From Penicillus capitatus (Eukaryota; Chlorophyta), in the NCBI GenBank assembly GCA_965649825.1, contig OZ287714.1, positions 62,001-126,000 on the forward strand: a stretch of 64,000 nucleotides of DNA. Reading direction: 5' to 3'. The notes under the pieces are model-generated. The model saw nothing but the letters and a program-made list of their open reading frames with translations, was not told where the DNA came from and did no database searches. Below are positions 10,243 through 22,270 of this stretch, piece by piece (the stretch's first letter is position 1; every line of letters starts with the position of its first letter). A program made the translations under genes and the position numbers.

Positions 10243-10464
10243 ATGGATCCAAAGCAGCTGCCACCACAGATTCAGCAATATTGGGAGTTTCTGTTCATTT
10301 TGATGTGACATCAACAGATGGTCGCCATTTTTGCTTTTCTCTGTACAGAGCGTACTGCGCCGATTTTTGAGAAGACAAAGAGACAAACAACTCTATTCTT
10401 GCAAGGGACATGACGTCCGCGTGTAAAGACAGACACGCACGATTCGATCCATAGACAGGGAGAT

Positions 10465-12121
10465 CTAGGATGCCCACTGAAAATGATCGCAGCGTCCGAT
10501 CGGAGGTCGTCCTGCTGGTCGGGCACAGACATAGAATCTTCTCCCCTTATTCGCTCCACTCTTCTTGACGTGACGCACGACACACGGTTCTTGGTGACCT
10601 TCGCAGAGAGGAGGTCCCTGCTTGGCAAAGAACTCTTTCCATACACCGGTCAGCCCCTTAGACGTGACGGAAGCCTTCTGGATCGCATCCTGGCTGGATG
10701 AAGACTCTTCCAAGGAGGGCGTCGACGACTTGGATGGTGCCAAGAACGATCTGAGCGTTGGCTGACGGGCAAGTCGGCGTCTTTTTCTGACTCTCTTCGG
10801 TGTCGTCGACTGCGAATCCGACGTCCTTTCCGGTCGTGTCACAAGAAAAGCATCCAACGTTTTCTGCTTCCCTGCAGAGCGTGATCGTTTTGCACAAGAG
10901 TGAGAACCGTTGGGAGGAGATGGATGACCTTTAAAGAGAAACTGAGAGCTGAGGCACGGAGGTTGGTAGTGCTCTGGAAGCTTAGGTCGGGGTACGTTGG
11001 CACGGCACCAAACAGGGGCATGATCTGAGCCCGTCACCTCACACATGATTCCCTGACAGTTGACAGCAGCCTTCTTTCCAGTGAGAACGGCATCATGAGA
11101 TTACACTCTCGTCGAAGCTCTCATGAAATGTCCCGTCATCGGTGTTGGCCACCAAGATCATGTCGATCCGCGTTCCGTAGTTATTGACGCGCGATCGCGT
11201 CGACTGATTCCAGCAACTGAAAGCTTCTTTCCTACATAGATTTCTCACACTTTATCCAGTGCACCGGCCACGTGTGACGTGATCGGGTGGTGTTGTCTGT
11301 AGATGTCGTGACAAGGACCTCCATTCTCCGACATCATCTTGTGAAGAATGGCCCGATCGGGTCGAAGCGAGAAAGTATCATCTGGTCGGCAGTGATCGAT
11401 CTCCCGCAAGGCACAGTTGAAGTCTCCCGCAACCACCACTCCGAAACCGCGCTGCTGCGTCAGTTCTGCGACGCATCGATGCAGCAGCTGCAGCAACAGG
11501 CACGCCACGATGGTCGATGTTTTCTTGCTGAGACGAACCGCACGTCGAACCATTTGATCTTGTACTCCACTCTCTCGGCGAAATTCGTCTCGGAAACGAG
11601 AGCAGGGGCGTAGATGTTGAAGAGGAAGAATGATCCATGCCGCGTGACGAGACATCGACCCTCGGCATCGATCTCATCGATATCCACCCATGATACATCG
11701 AAGCTCTCCACCGACAGACCCTCTGCCTTTATCAAGGGACCAAATCCCGAGAACGCAGCACGTGGCTGCCAGCATGATTTCCGGCAGAACGTTCCTACGC
11801 CTGAGTAACCTGTTTTTCCGTTCGAGAACGCAAAGTACGAGTCCCTGCTAACAACGGCGGTCAGAAGAGGACGTGTGTCCGCCGGAGAGTGACCAGTTCG
11901 CCGAGATGGCCAGTTCGGCCGTTAGTTCGTTCCTGGTGAGCTTCGTTTCTTGTAAACAGAGGAGATCTGCCAAAGACGATTGCAATGGAGCGACGGTCGT
12001 TGTCGTCACCTGCGTCGAAATGGGTCAGCAGCTTCTCGAGTGTGTCGAATTTTCGGCAGATGGCTCGAAGGCCATTGACATTCCAGCTCACAATTTTCAG
12101 TTTGCCGTCGTTTTGCATCAC
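10465..12121 (-). CDS. APEX2: APE2-type AP endonuclease with zf-GRF finger
   Basis: Class II AP endonuclease of the exonuclease III fold. Start ATG 12121; motifs in order are [23 protein letters not shown] (catalytic Glu), [46 protein letters not shown] (Asp/Asn), [11 protein letters not shown] and TGSDHAPVW (catalytic His). Several frame-restoring introns of about 49-56 bases separate them, for example 11543-11488. The C-terminal exon holds two PCNA-box-like motifs (QKTLDAFL and QPTLRSFL) and ends in a zf-GRF finger ([19 protein letters not shown], then FYVCARP and CDHFQW). This order is diagnostic of APE2/Apn2, which works in base excision repair and ATR signalling. One 3' intron, near 11115-11150, is only roughly placed. 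Confidence 0.9.
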
Positions 12122-12546
12122 GCTGTTCGTTAGAGATCGTTCTTCACATGTGTGTCGATCATTAATGTGGACGGCCTCTACAGCATTTGTGTCGTTGGGG
12201 GTTGTTTAACGGCTGCTGTGAGATGCGACGGTTCGTTCATTCGTGATGCTGTTTTCATGAAGCAGGAAGGGATAGGTGAGCTGCAGGTAGCTAAAAACTC
12301 ATTCGTCAAATGACATCAAAGATAAAGGACTTTGCACGACTCTCTGTCTCCTACTCATATAACAACACCAGACAATTGAGAGAGATAAAAGCAGATTCGG
12401 TGAAATACAGTTAAGAGAGCGGGCTTGCAGGCCAGCTCCAAGCCAGCGAGCGAGCGATCGCATCAGAAGGAAAAATCAGAAAGGATTGTAATAAACTGCG
12501 TTGGGCAGCTATCGGTCTCCATCACAGTCTACAGAAGACGACATCG
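12122..12546. other. Gap with no gene recognised
   Basis: About 425 bases upstream of the APE2 start and before a weak plus-strand gene. I see no coding pattern, tRNA or repeat. Confidence 0.3.
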
Positions 12547-12934
12547 ATGGAGACGCCAGAACAAGTGGAACTGCGAAAAACATCCTGCCCACGACCACCT
12601 TATTTGTCCGAAAATAGTAGATTCGCATGGGGACTGCGCCTGAGCTCCGTTCCAATGGGACAAGTGTCTCTTCTGCTATGACTATGAAATTGGTATCAGA
12701 AATCTTGGAACACCATAGGAGGAGGACGATAAGGTCAACAAATCATGTAAGTCTCTTGAGCTAGCTCTCCACGAATCCTTATTGGAATACACTGCCGTCA
12801 CACAAAAGGGCTTCCTTCAAATTACAGTTATTTCTTCAGATATGCACCGTTTCGGAAAGCACCCAAACAAACACACTGTCACAACGATCACACCAAGAAG
12901 CAGTCAAATTGTTGCTGATGTTTTTGTGTTTTAG
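12547..12934 (+). CDS. Possible small two-exon protein
   Basis: ATG 12547 opens a 39-codon exon (METPEQVELRKTSCPRPPYL and on). A 55-base GT-AG intron (12664-12718) contains CTATGACTATG and leads in frame to a 72-codon exon ending at TAG 12934 (EEDDKVNKSCKSLELALHES and on). Intron size and frame match the rest of the window, which is the main support. No domain, signal or membrane span is recognised. Extra introns are possible in the second exon, since a GTAAGT lies at about 12749. Confidence 0.35.
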
Positions 12935-13249
12935 AGATGGACGGATCCATTCATTCAAGGTCGCTGAGGACCTTTGCTGCCATTGGGTTTGCTGCTACCG
13001 GCCATACCGACACCAGTTCCGTGGCAGAGCCCGGCAAGCTGTTGTTGCATCTTGTGCGTGTTTTCTGCTGCCTGCTCGGGTCTCAGTTCTTTCGAACGCG
13101 ATCTTTGCTGCTTCCCTGTCGCACTGGTCATCGTATCCTCCTCAAAATCAGCCCAGTAGTCGATCATGACATCTGAACTGGTCTTCGTGAAAGCTGCAGC
13201 CGTTCTATTGCCTTCGGGATGCGAGCCTGTCACAGCAGAGAAGAGTTTT

Positions 13250-16200
13250 TCATGGGCAAGCTGTAGGGTGGCGACGGAAGATGGCACCTCTTCTTTGAAT
13301 AGGGAGTGAATAGTTGAGATGGGGATGAGGATCGGCCAAATGTGTCAGGACCGCGCCAGACGGAGAGGGTTGTATAGAGTTATCAAAACTTGTGGCGTTG
13401 GAGAGGGGCTGCATTCCAGTTCTTTCGCGGTAAAAGCTGTCAATATGAGCACAGGAGTTGTACAGTCTATTCGCCCTCTGTTTGGCGTCCTCCGGTCCCA
13501 GTCCTTGACCTTTGGGCCAGGGGATGGCTCTCCTCAGTGGAAATGAAGGGCCAGCGACGACCGCCGCACCTTCATCACGTCTGAAAGCCCGAATGGATTC
13601 GGTATCCCATGTGCTTGTCAAATCGTAGGAAGATCTGCAGTGGGAGGGCGAGGGCGGCAACAGAAAGTCGTCTTTGAACTCCAGAGAATCCGCCGTCGCA
13701 CTACGCGGATGCTTCATCGGCTGAAGTGCCATTCCCAGTCCCTTGTTCAGGATCTCCTGTCGCTGATGGTGGTGCTGGAGATGGTAATGATGCGGAATCA
13801 GGGCGTGTGGTCCCGCAGAATGCTCTAGAGGTCTCAGCTCTCTGATGTCTTCTACGGATTGTCCGATACCTACAGATGACGGTCTCGAAGACCCCGCGCT
13901 TGCTGTCGTCTTCAACGGCAACATCAGTGGTGCGTCCGATCTGCCACAGGAAGTGTATGCCTGTGACAACGAAGGGCTCTTGATGCCATGATCGACTGTG
14001 CTTCCACTCGAATCCATGCGTCGAAAAGAGCTTAGGGGCGAGACGCCCACCGATTGCGTTCGTGACAGATGTGCGGTCGACTCCGTTTCAGCTAAGAGAG
14101 ACCCAGCGGTCACGGTGTATTGCCAGTCATCGGCAACGGATCGAACGAGGGACGACTCGGAGATCGACGGCTTCGGGCTCGCAGTCTGTGACGTGTGTGG
14201 CGTCGATAGTTCCGGAACTGTCGGCATGGACACTTCCATTCCTTTTTTGGAAGGGGTCTGCTTCATAGTAACCATTGAAATAAGAGAAGTGTTTGTGCCT
14301 TGCCTTGCATCTTGCCCCATCTCGTGCTCCAATCCAGTCTCCATTCCGCTCACGATAGGCGATTCGGATTCTGTCTTTGGTTCGACGACGACAAGCGATA
14401 ATTCTACAGGAACTTGTGGAGAGCAGACCTTCAACGGAGATTCCGCAGCATGAGAGCTGCCCTCCACTGTCATACTCATGGATCTCAAAATGGATGGTCT
14501 TGCATTGACGGAGGAACCGTCGGTGGCACTCATGCGCTCAGAAAGACGCTTCTGAAGCGAATGGCTCAAGGCGTTGAATCCTCGCGGTGTGTGCGAAAAC
14601 GAATCTGAAAATGTGCTTGTAACGGAATGGGTGGGTTCAAGTGAACTGGCCGATATGCGTCTCTTCTGCGGAATATCGATCGCACCGGAGCTCACACTGT
14701 CCTCGTCTTCCGAAAAATCCTCTGGTTCTTCGAGCAGGGGAGCGGCAATCTCATCCCTGTTAGAAAACAACACGGTCGTCTCCGAGAACGTTTCTCCGGA
14801 TCGACCCTCGTCACCGATGATCTCGAGCTTGTGCTTGAGCGAACGTCTAGAATGCTCCATTGCTGCATGGTCCACGGAACGACGAGAGATGGCGCCTCCT
14901 GCATAGTTCACGGAATGACGGGAGTTGTCTGGATGGACGTAGTCCATCAGCACGCGGGTCTTCTCGTTTAGCGTATGGAGAACGTGATCAGCTGTGAAAT
15001 CGGTTGCCACACTCTGGCACATGTCGTTTAGCACCTCTCTGGCCCCGACGGAACCTGGACCCATGAGACAACGAGCCGACTCGAGATCATTGTCGCACGG
15101 TTTGCGCACGACGCAGACGTATCCAGTGAACTCTCCCTCGTCCTTTAGCTTCCACCTTTCCACTTCCATGGCAATCAGGTGGCCGATGGTGCTCGCTTCC
15201 TCCTCCGTGATCATAATGTCCAGATCCGTGGATCCTTCCGCTCGCATTTCGGCCACGATCTGTTCAGCCGTATCGTCTTTAATATCAAATGGGAACTGTA
15301 TCTTCTTTGGAACCCCTAGAGGCGTGCGAGCACGATGGCAAAGAGGGAGAGGCGGAGGCGTTGGTCTTACCCCCGGGTCTTGTGTACTTCAGTGTAAAGT
15401 TCAATGTCGGTTTTCCCTCCACTTTGCTGCACTCGATGGTAATCTTCACCCCGTTTGAAGTTGCTACAGACTGATCGTTGTCCTCAGGTTCTTCTTCGGA
15501 TGCCGAGGGCGACGGGACGTGTGCGGACCCGTTTCTGGAGAGCGCATCTCCCTTGAGCGAATCGGCACTGCCTCCATAGTCACTCCCACGCGCGATGGTC
15601 TCCGCGTCCATTTCGTCAGAGTGCGGTCGCTCTGGCTTCATGGTTGTGCGGATATCGTTAAAGAAGTCGTGCTTCAGAAGCTTTCGAGCTTCCGGACGCG
15701 CATCCGGTTGATATGCAATACATAACTCAATAAATTTGCGCAGCTCTTCGTTTCGGATCTTCTGTATGCTCGCCGGAAAAACTCCCTGGGAGACGCGTTT
15801 GTAGATGGCGGCAGGGTTCGTGCATTCGCAGTAAGGGTAGTCCATAGAGACGAGCTCCAGGAGAAGCATGCCGAAGGCATAGACGTCCACCTTTTCATTG
15901 TACTTCTCGATGTAGAATTCGGGAGCCATGAACTCAGGAGTACCTAACACACCGGCCACGTCAAACACAACCGATGCTACTGACGCAGTGGCGGCGGTGG
16001 CGGCGCTTACCTATGACACTCAATGGAGCCTCAAGTCCTTTAAAGAGAGTCGCCAGGCCGAGATCACCAATCTTGAGGTCTCCCGTCACTCCATTTATCA
16101 GTATGTTGTCGCACTTCAAATCACGATGAATAATAGGAGGCTCGTGCCCATGCAGGTACACAAGCCCTTGAAGAATCTGCCAAGCCCATTTCTTCAGCAC

Positions 16201-16684
16201 TTTAAGCTCCAGATGCTTATGCTTCGCACGGAATCTGCACGCACACACATCTCCCTCGATGCATCCGCAAGGACGGTGGACGCACTTCTTGAGAGATCCA
16301 TGAGTGAAGAGCTCTGTGATGAAGTTGAGTGTACTTGTCTTATCATCTAGCCAATAATCGTGAAAGGTCATGATGTTCTTGTGTTTAAGTCTCTTGAGGA
16401 CATGGATCTCGGAGAAGAGACGCTTCTTCAAAGGGTCCTCATTCACAGCGGTCGTGAGGGGTACTTTGTTCCACGCTACCTCCGTTCCTTCCCGCGAATC
16501 AAAAGCCTTGAAAACCGTCTTGAAGGCTCCACGGCCCAAGACGTCCTCGAACTGCGACAAACGCGGTCAGTCCTGCAGAGGCGCATGAGCATGCGTCGTT
16601 CTCTACCCGCCAATAACGTTTTTTGGGGTCGCTTTCGACTGCGCCGGCTGGTGATTTTTGAAGAGCGCTATCGTCGTTGTCCAT
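13250..16684 (-). CDS. WNK-type (with no lysine) protein kinase
   Basis: Four exons (16684-16607, 16551-16011, 15943-15371, 15315-13250) with introns of 55, 67 and 55 bases that restore the frame. The kinase domain has the WNK hallmark: the usual beta-3 Lys is replaced (GTEVAWNKV) while the Gly-rich loop reads LGRGAFKTVFK, with Lys in the loop. HRDLKCDNI, the WNK-style KIGDLGLATL in place of DFG, and GTPEFMAPEF follow. Intron 3 splits an OSR1_C-like regulatory domain (VKITIECSKVEGKPTLNF, then IQFPFDIKDDTAEQIV). A long Ser/Thr-rich tail of about 600 residues follows. WNKs act in osmotic and ion signalling. The 3' end may extend by another exon to 12958, whose open frame reads LAHEKLFSAVTGSHPEGNRT; I could not settle this. 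Confidence 0.9.
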
Positions 16685-17209
16685 CTCGAAATGGCTTTGA
16701 ACGATACGTACAATGCTCAAGCTTTGACGGAACGGCGTCGATTCTTCCCTTCGGCGAACGCGACTGAACACGACTCGTTGTTGTTGTTGCACTCTTGTTG
16801 TTCGTCAACAGTCGCACAAACAACCCATTCACCACCCCAAACGTATGCGTCGTCGTATTTCTGCGGTGCGCCTGTGGTCGACTCAAAGCGAGCCCCCGTG
16901 GGGCCAAAGATGGATTCCTGCTCGATGGACGGCTCGCGTATGTTCGTTCGGGTATCAAGGGACGCGAGACAGCGAAGCGAGGCCGATACGTACGCTCGAT
17001 GAAAACACACCAGACCAATGGCGATTCGAAGCGAGAGCGAAAATCAGGAACGAACGCGAGTAGTAAACGAATGGCGTCAATAAGAGATTTTCCGACTCGG
17101 CATGTTCAAAAACGAAGCTACGAACCCTCGGAAAGACGGTCGATTGATGTGACGCGGACTCTCTCGGTCAATTCGCATCACCCATCACCACAGCCGTCGT
17201 CCTGCGAAT
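16685..17209. other. Gap between WNK start and SDR stop, no gene supported
   Basis: About 525 bases. Open frames exist on both strands (plus 16795-17325, minus 17010-16717), but they overlap each other, lack splice logic and show no family resemblance. It should hold the WNK promoter. Confidence 0.3.
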
Positions 17210-18234
17210 TCAGACAGAGGACGCCAGATACTCCTCAAACGTCGGTTCACCAAACAATGCGTTCTTGTCCACAGCAGAGAGTACCTGCACAGATATCCAC
17301 GATAGTGCACGACGATGCCGAATAGGACACTTACAATATTCTTAGTTGTAGCGCTAAAGACGCATCGCTGAACGAGTTCGGCGACATCTTCCCGTTGAAT
17401 CGATCCACAGACATTGACATCCTCTGTCAGAATGCCGTTTCCTGTTGCTCCGTCGCTTCTGAGTCCACCTGGTCGGATGATAACATACTCCATTTGATCT
17501 CCACACTCCTGCGGCCGTCTCAGAGTGGCACAACAGGGATGAATGCTGATCGAAAAGAGACCTTAAGGCGGTTTTCGGCTTTTTCTTTGGCCAGAAGGAC
17601 AGGCTCCAGCGTTTCGTAGATATTGGGAGGGACAGCAGATTTGGTCTCGGCAACGCCAATGCTCGTAATCAGAAGAAATTTTTGGACGCCCTTTTGGAGG
17701 GCGCTATTAATGAGGTTGATATTTCCTTCGGAATCTGCTAAAGGATCGCTTGGCGTTCCACCAACTGAAGAGATAACGACATCCACATTACCGATCCCTA
17801 AAGTCGTGTTCACACAACGAGGCGGGACAGGATAAGCGTCGTTGCCTGCAAAGGCATTGGCTAGCTGATCCTTTTCCAAGGCATCGGCCCGGACCATCGT
17901 GGCACCAATGGCTGAGATCTCGGCACCGCGGGCATCAGATCTTTGAAGGACATAGACAGTGCATGCCGCATCTCGGAGTCGCTGTGCTGTTTTCATAGCG
18001 ACACCGCCGCCGCCAGCCACGAGCACGCTGGTTTCATTCGGTACCAAAGCGCTGGTGACGGCGGTCGTGACGCCCAATCGCCTAAACGCATCGTCGTGAC
18101 CTTGTATGCACTCTTTGGCTGTACCTTCGCGAAGACGTTGCTCGTAGATGGGGGCTGTAGGGGAACAGTGGCGCTGTGCTAGACAACGAAGCGCCAGACC
18201 GAAGCGACCAGGCGTAACGCACAGATGGGGTCAT
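17210..18234 (-). CDS. Atypical SDR / NAD(P)-binding protein with an N-terminal presequence
   Basis: Exons 18234-18125, 18081-17562, 17508-17335 and 17284-17210; introns of 43, 53 and 50 bases all restore the frame. The first exon is rich in Ser, Arg and Ala with few acids (MTPSVRYAWSLRSGASLSST), typical of an organelle transit peptide. Then comes a Rossmann glycine motif (TSVLVAGGGGVAMKTAQRL), VVISSVGGTP, FLLITSIGVA and YVIIRPGGL. These fit the atypical SDR (a5/NmrA-like, Ycf39/HCF244/Tic62 relatives) rather than classical SDRs, since no YxxxK pair is seen. The role is probably redox-sensing or cofactor binding in an organelle. Plastid targeting is inference. Confidence 0.82.
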
Positions 18235-19319
18235 GTTGCTATAGACTGCACACGATTCGCGAGATTAGAGATGAAACCAATGCCAACTGGTATACCTTCG
18301 GTGTTTCCTGTGCAGCAATGCATTGAAGGGGATCTAGTTATGACAGCAAAGGTGATCAAGACGAAAGCACTCGAGGTTGGACGTTTCGTTGAGAATAGTG
18401 ATGGATGGTTTCCAGACTGTTTCATAGCACGTACAGCATGACAGATCGATTGGTCATGCGAGATGCGGACGTTGTGGAGAAGCTCTGACGTGGCGATGCG
18501 ACAAAGCCGCCAGCTGGCTTATGAAAATTTCTCCAGGGATCCCGGGTTGACGAGGAGCGTGCGTGCTGTATACGCGCTTGGCATGCGTTCCGTATGAACC
18601 GGCTGCGATGCGGACGGCATATCCCGACGGTGTCGCGAGATACGCTGCTCTCTAAAAGATCTCTGCTGCGAGAGCGGACGCGTTCAGGAAAGACGCACCG
18701 CAGGTTCGTAGCTTTCGACCGGCGCCTCGGCTGTGCGGCGTTCGACGGCATCTCCATAAGCAACCGCGCGCGGCTACGTCAAAATGCACCTCAGCATGGC
18801 CGAGGCGCGTGCGGCATGAGGTTTTTCGTCTTGCGAGGCATGACGCGGGACTTGCATTGTCAGCAGTACACCGTCTGTTGCAGTAATACTCCAACGGAGG
18901 ACGTTCGATGGCTTCTCTGCTTTCAAAAAACGGTTGATACAAGAAGAGCCATCGGAGCCGAGAATCTCTTGAATCCCACGATCACCGTCAGTCGTTGATG
19001 CTTTCTATCCAACAGAGACCAGTCTTTCTGGAAACCGCCCACGACAGACGAAACGAACAGATCCGCATCCGCTCCTAAGCACGTCAACAGACACGGCCGT
19101 CGTTTATAACGTAACGATGACGCCCCGTGACATCCAAACACGACGGCACGACGCGCCATACGACCCTCTCATGACGCAGAGACACATCTCCCTGTGAAAC
19201 GACTTTGCTTCCATCCAGGTTGTTGATGCCGTTGAGCGCGTCGCGGCAAGATTCTGCGTCGGTATCCGTGCGCGAGTCGCGTGAGATGGACAGGCGCTAA
19301 GAGAGAGTCCTGCGTTGCT
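18235..19319. other. 1.1 kb with only weak gene candidates
   Basis: On the plus strand a frame from ATG 18271 (MKPMPTGIPSVFPVQQCIEG) could join by a 76-base intron starting GTACAG near 18428 to PASWLMKISPGIPG and a stop near 18551. A second plus frame (18594-18998) is basic. Neither shows a known family, so I do not call a gene. The upstream region of the SDR gene must be here. Confidence 0.25.
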
Positions 19320-20420
19320 TTACATGGATGCATGGATGTTCCACGATTCGAGTTGCTCATCCCATCCCACAGAAACGACGCGTCCTTCTTCATGGACCGA
19401 AAAATCGATCCCGCCGACAAACTCAGTATGATGTTCCCAGATCCGCTGCCTTTGTTGCGAGTCCACAGACTGCGACAGATCCCACAGACGTACAGACATA
19501 TCGTACGAACAAGAGAGCACCAAATCAGGCGAATGCGGCGAAAACAGGACGCGCTTGACGCCATAACGATGACCTACACACATCTCCACCACTATCAAAC
19601 ATTCGACCGTTTTCTGCGCCGACCTATCAACTGCTGGAACGGCTGTTGGAGTTGCCGCGTGTCCCATAGACATATGGTCTTATCAACCGATCCCGATACG
19701 ACGAGATGCGCGTTGTATTTGCACCAGTCGACACAGAGCACTTCGTTCTGGTGTCCCATCCATGAGAGGACCGCATGCGGTTGTCTGTCATCCCACACCT
19801 CACACATTCTCACATCACCACCCCTGATGCACTCAGTGGCCTCACTTTGATGGTCTGATCGCCAGACGCAGAGGCAAAGGTATTGGGTGTGATGACATTC
19901 CATGCAACGCCATAGACGGAGTGGTCATGTCCCACGAAGGTCTGAATGGAAGCCGGTTGCTGCGTGGTCCACAATTTGATGTTGGTATCCCATGAGCAGC
20001 TTAGGAAAGCGTCCTGTCTTTGCTGATGCCACCGAACACTGGCCACCTCTTTGCTGTGCTCCATGGCCATCACCATAAGAGGCTCTGGCATGCCTTTCAT
20101 CGTATCGAACAGCCGAATGACACCGTCTGCCGAAGCTGTCACCAGTACGGCATCATTGACTTCGCTCCAACAGCAATCGAAGAGACAGTCCGGTGTCTCG
20201 AACACTGCGATCTAGGATCGCTCTTTCTGATCAATGATGGTGACGTTGTTGGGGAGGGAGGTGGACTGACTTCGTCGAGTTGGGTGGGAGTGAAATGGAA
20301 GACGGCGGCGTGGCCGCGTCCAACGATGCCGAAGTTCTGCGATGAACAGACAGCGAGCTTGTCTGCCACAAATGGGCTGAACTGCACGCCGAATCCACTT
20401 CCTCGAATTTTGAATCGCAT
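19320..20420 (-). CDS. PEX7: PEX7, peroxisomal PTS2 receptor (WD40)
   Basis: Exons 20420-20271, 20211-19846, 19798-19624 and 19573-19320; introns of 59, 47 and 50 bases restore the frame. Family order is clear: MRFKIRGSGFGVQFSPF, KLAVCSSQNFGIVGRG, DCLFDCCWSE, SADGVIRLFD, SCSWDTNIKLW, FASASGDQTIKVWDDRQ, VLCVDWCKYN, SGSVDKTICLWD, GHRYGVKRVLFSPHSPD, SCSYDMSVRLWD, EHHTEFVGGIDFS and VGWDEQLESWN. It is full length for the family. PEX7 binds cargo with the PTS2 signal and brings it to the peroxisome, so this organism should import PTS2 proteins. The upstream frame stays open beyond 20420, but MRFKIRG aligns with the usual start. Confidence 0.93.
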
Positions 20421-20543
20421 TGGGAAGGGCACAGTCTCTGTCAGATTTGAGACGTGGTCGATGTTGACGTCTATTCCATGGCATCTAAAACGCATATGGC
20501 TCAACAGATGGACGACCTTGGTGCGTATGCACTTACAGCGGCG

Positions 20544-20765
20544 TTAAAACAGCGAGGAAAATGGAAGTTCGTGTGAAGTCCATGAAAACGAACGACTTCC
20601 AAAACTGCTCTCCAATGACCGGCGCTTGAGCTCTTGAGAACACCGACCACTCTTGATTGTGGTGCCATATAGGGATGTCATTTTCTGTTTGATCTCTTGT
20701 GGCGGGAGGCTTATGAGATGTTCGACGATTGAGCGTTTGGATCGTGCAGCAGTCAGTTTTGTCAT
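20544..20765 (-). CDS. Unrecognised open frame upstream of PEX7
   Basis: A minus-strand frame (MTKLTAARSKRSIVEHLISL and on, then LYGTTIKSGRCSQELKRRS) ends at 20544 just upstream of PEX7. The frame stays open without a start codon back to about 20965, so a spliced 5' exon is possible. The opposite strand is also open over most of this stretch, which weakens the case. No domain seen. Low confidence. Confidence 0.3.
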   Translation of the reverse strand: MTKLTAARSKRSIVEHLISLPPQEIKQKMTSLYGTTIKSGRCSQELKRRSLESSFGSRSFSWTSHELPFSSLF

Positions 20766-21196
20766 TTTGCCACCGGCTTCATGTGCCAGATTTGCATCTG
20801 TCTTATGGATCCCTATCAGGAAAGGGTATATAGTGAACGCGTGTGTCAGTTCTGTGACATCTCTCTCTTCGAAACACTGGCTGTTTGGAGTGGGAGCTGC
20901 ATTCAGCGTGGAGAGGTTAGTGACGAAAGCTCTTGGAATCTGATCCGACTTCTCAGCGCAATGAGCAGTCTCTAGTGTTTAGCGAGCTGTACATTAGGAT
21001 TGGCAGACGTCTCATTATGAGATAATTCTCCATATGGTCAGCCTCCCGACTGCCCTTTCCCGAGTTCTATGCACAGCTACTGAACGTGATCAGTCAACAA
21101 GTAACATTCTCCGAATACGCATCTACAAGGCGTGCCGTATGCGTACGGTTTGTATACGGTCCTGTCACAATTTTTCGTTTTGGCCGACTTGGTGTG

Positions 21197-21954
21197 ATGA
21201 AACGCAAGGCATCAGGCAAGGGACGCGTCGCGGAGACAGATCCCAAGATGAAATGCCGCGACCTGGTCCATCGAGTGTTCGCACAGTGTCCTCCAAACGA
21301 CCGCGAAACGATGCACCGCGAAGTGGAACGGCGTCATATCGTCGTCGAATCCGATCAGCCTTTTGCCAAGAGAGCACGCGATGCGAACCGACAAAAGCGC
21401 TCACAAGCCATTCTCTGCCGCCTCGGATCCGAGCGATGGCGCAGACGTCAACATCTCGATGCCATAGGTGGGTGTCTCATGTATCTCACTCTTCTGCAGG
21501 CCTAATCTGTGTAACCGTCGCAGGTGACTTCGAGATCGATCGTGGATTTCTCCATGAGCTGCACCGTCGTTGGCTGGATACGATGCAAGCATGCGTTCAG
21601 ACACATCACCATGGCTTTTCCCTCGAGGTTATGCGCTCGCTCGAATGGCACGGCGCCGAAGTGGAGGTGTGTTCAGCGCCTGACCCACGGTTCGTCGGAG
21701 TCCGGGGCATCACATTTGCCGTGACGCCATTGTATCTGTGGATCATGGACGATGATCAAAAGCGTTGGCGAGTTGACAAGAGTGGCACCCGTTTCTGGCT
21801 CATCCTGCATGACAGGCAGATCGAAGTCCAGGGATCGCTTGTGTTTGCCGAAGACATTACCAAAGGAAAGAGACTTGAACAAAAACACTCGAGAAAACAG
21901 ACTCGATTGGAAACACAAAAAAAGGACCGAAACAAAAGCAGCGGCGCTGGATGA
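21197..21954 (+). CDS. POP4: RPP29/POP4 subunit of RNase P and RNase MRP
   Basis: Two exons (21197-21467 and 21524-21954) joined by a 56-base intron that restores ..HLDAIG to DFEIDRGF. The C-terminal half is the Rpp29 Sm-like barrel: LEWHGAEVEVCSAPDPRFVG, VRGITFAVTPLYLWIM, then VDKSGTRFWL and IEVQGSLVFAEDITKGKRL, as in archaeal and eukaryotic Rpp29. The N-terminal half is basic. The protein helps 5' tRNA maturation and rRNA processing in the nucleus and nucleolus. The start could be earlier in frame (21086), but ATG 21197 begins a good basic N-terminus. Confidence 0.85.
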
Positions 21955-21959
21955 TGGAC

Positions 21960-22133
21960 CATGAAGCCTGTCACCTCTGCAGCTCGAATCTCAAGTGTGA
22001 CCGAACTGGCAATTGTGCCTCTCTCCCAATCCCAAATCTCAGGAATGCGCTTCGAAATGGTTTTACTGCTAATGGCGTAGACGCGTCTTCGGTGCTCAGG
22101 GAGAGACATCGACCATCGAGCGTAGGGACTCAT
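21960..22133 (-). CDS. Possible small gene convergent with POP4
   Basis: ATG 22133 opens MSPYARWSMSLPEHRRRVYA, then SSKTISKRIPEIWDWERGTI. It looks protein-like, but the 3' end runs against the POP4 stop at 21954, and a short intron after EIRAAE would be needed. No family recognised. Confidence 0.3.
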
Positions 22134-22270
22134 GGTGGTGGTGGGCGCGAGAATAAGGGATTGGGACAGTGTCGTTTACTGAATCTGTAACCGTAGCGCG
22201 GACGATGTCTACGTGGGCATCTGTTTCATTACTCAAACTTTTCGTTAGCGTCAAGCATCGCTCTTTTACG

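Noticed and set aside
16795-17325. Plus-strand 176-codon frame upstream of WNK
   Set aside because: Basic, low-complexity composition, overlaps other open frames and a neighbouring gene end, and has no recognisable domain.
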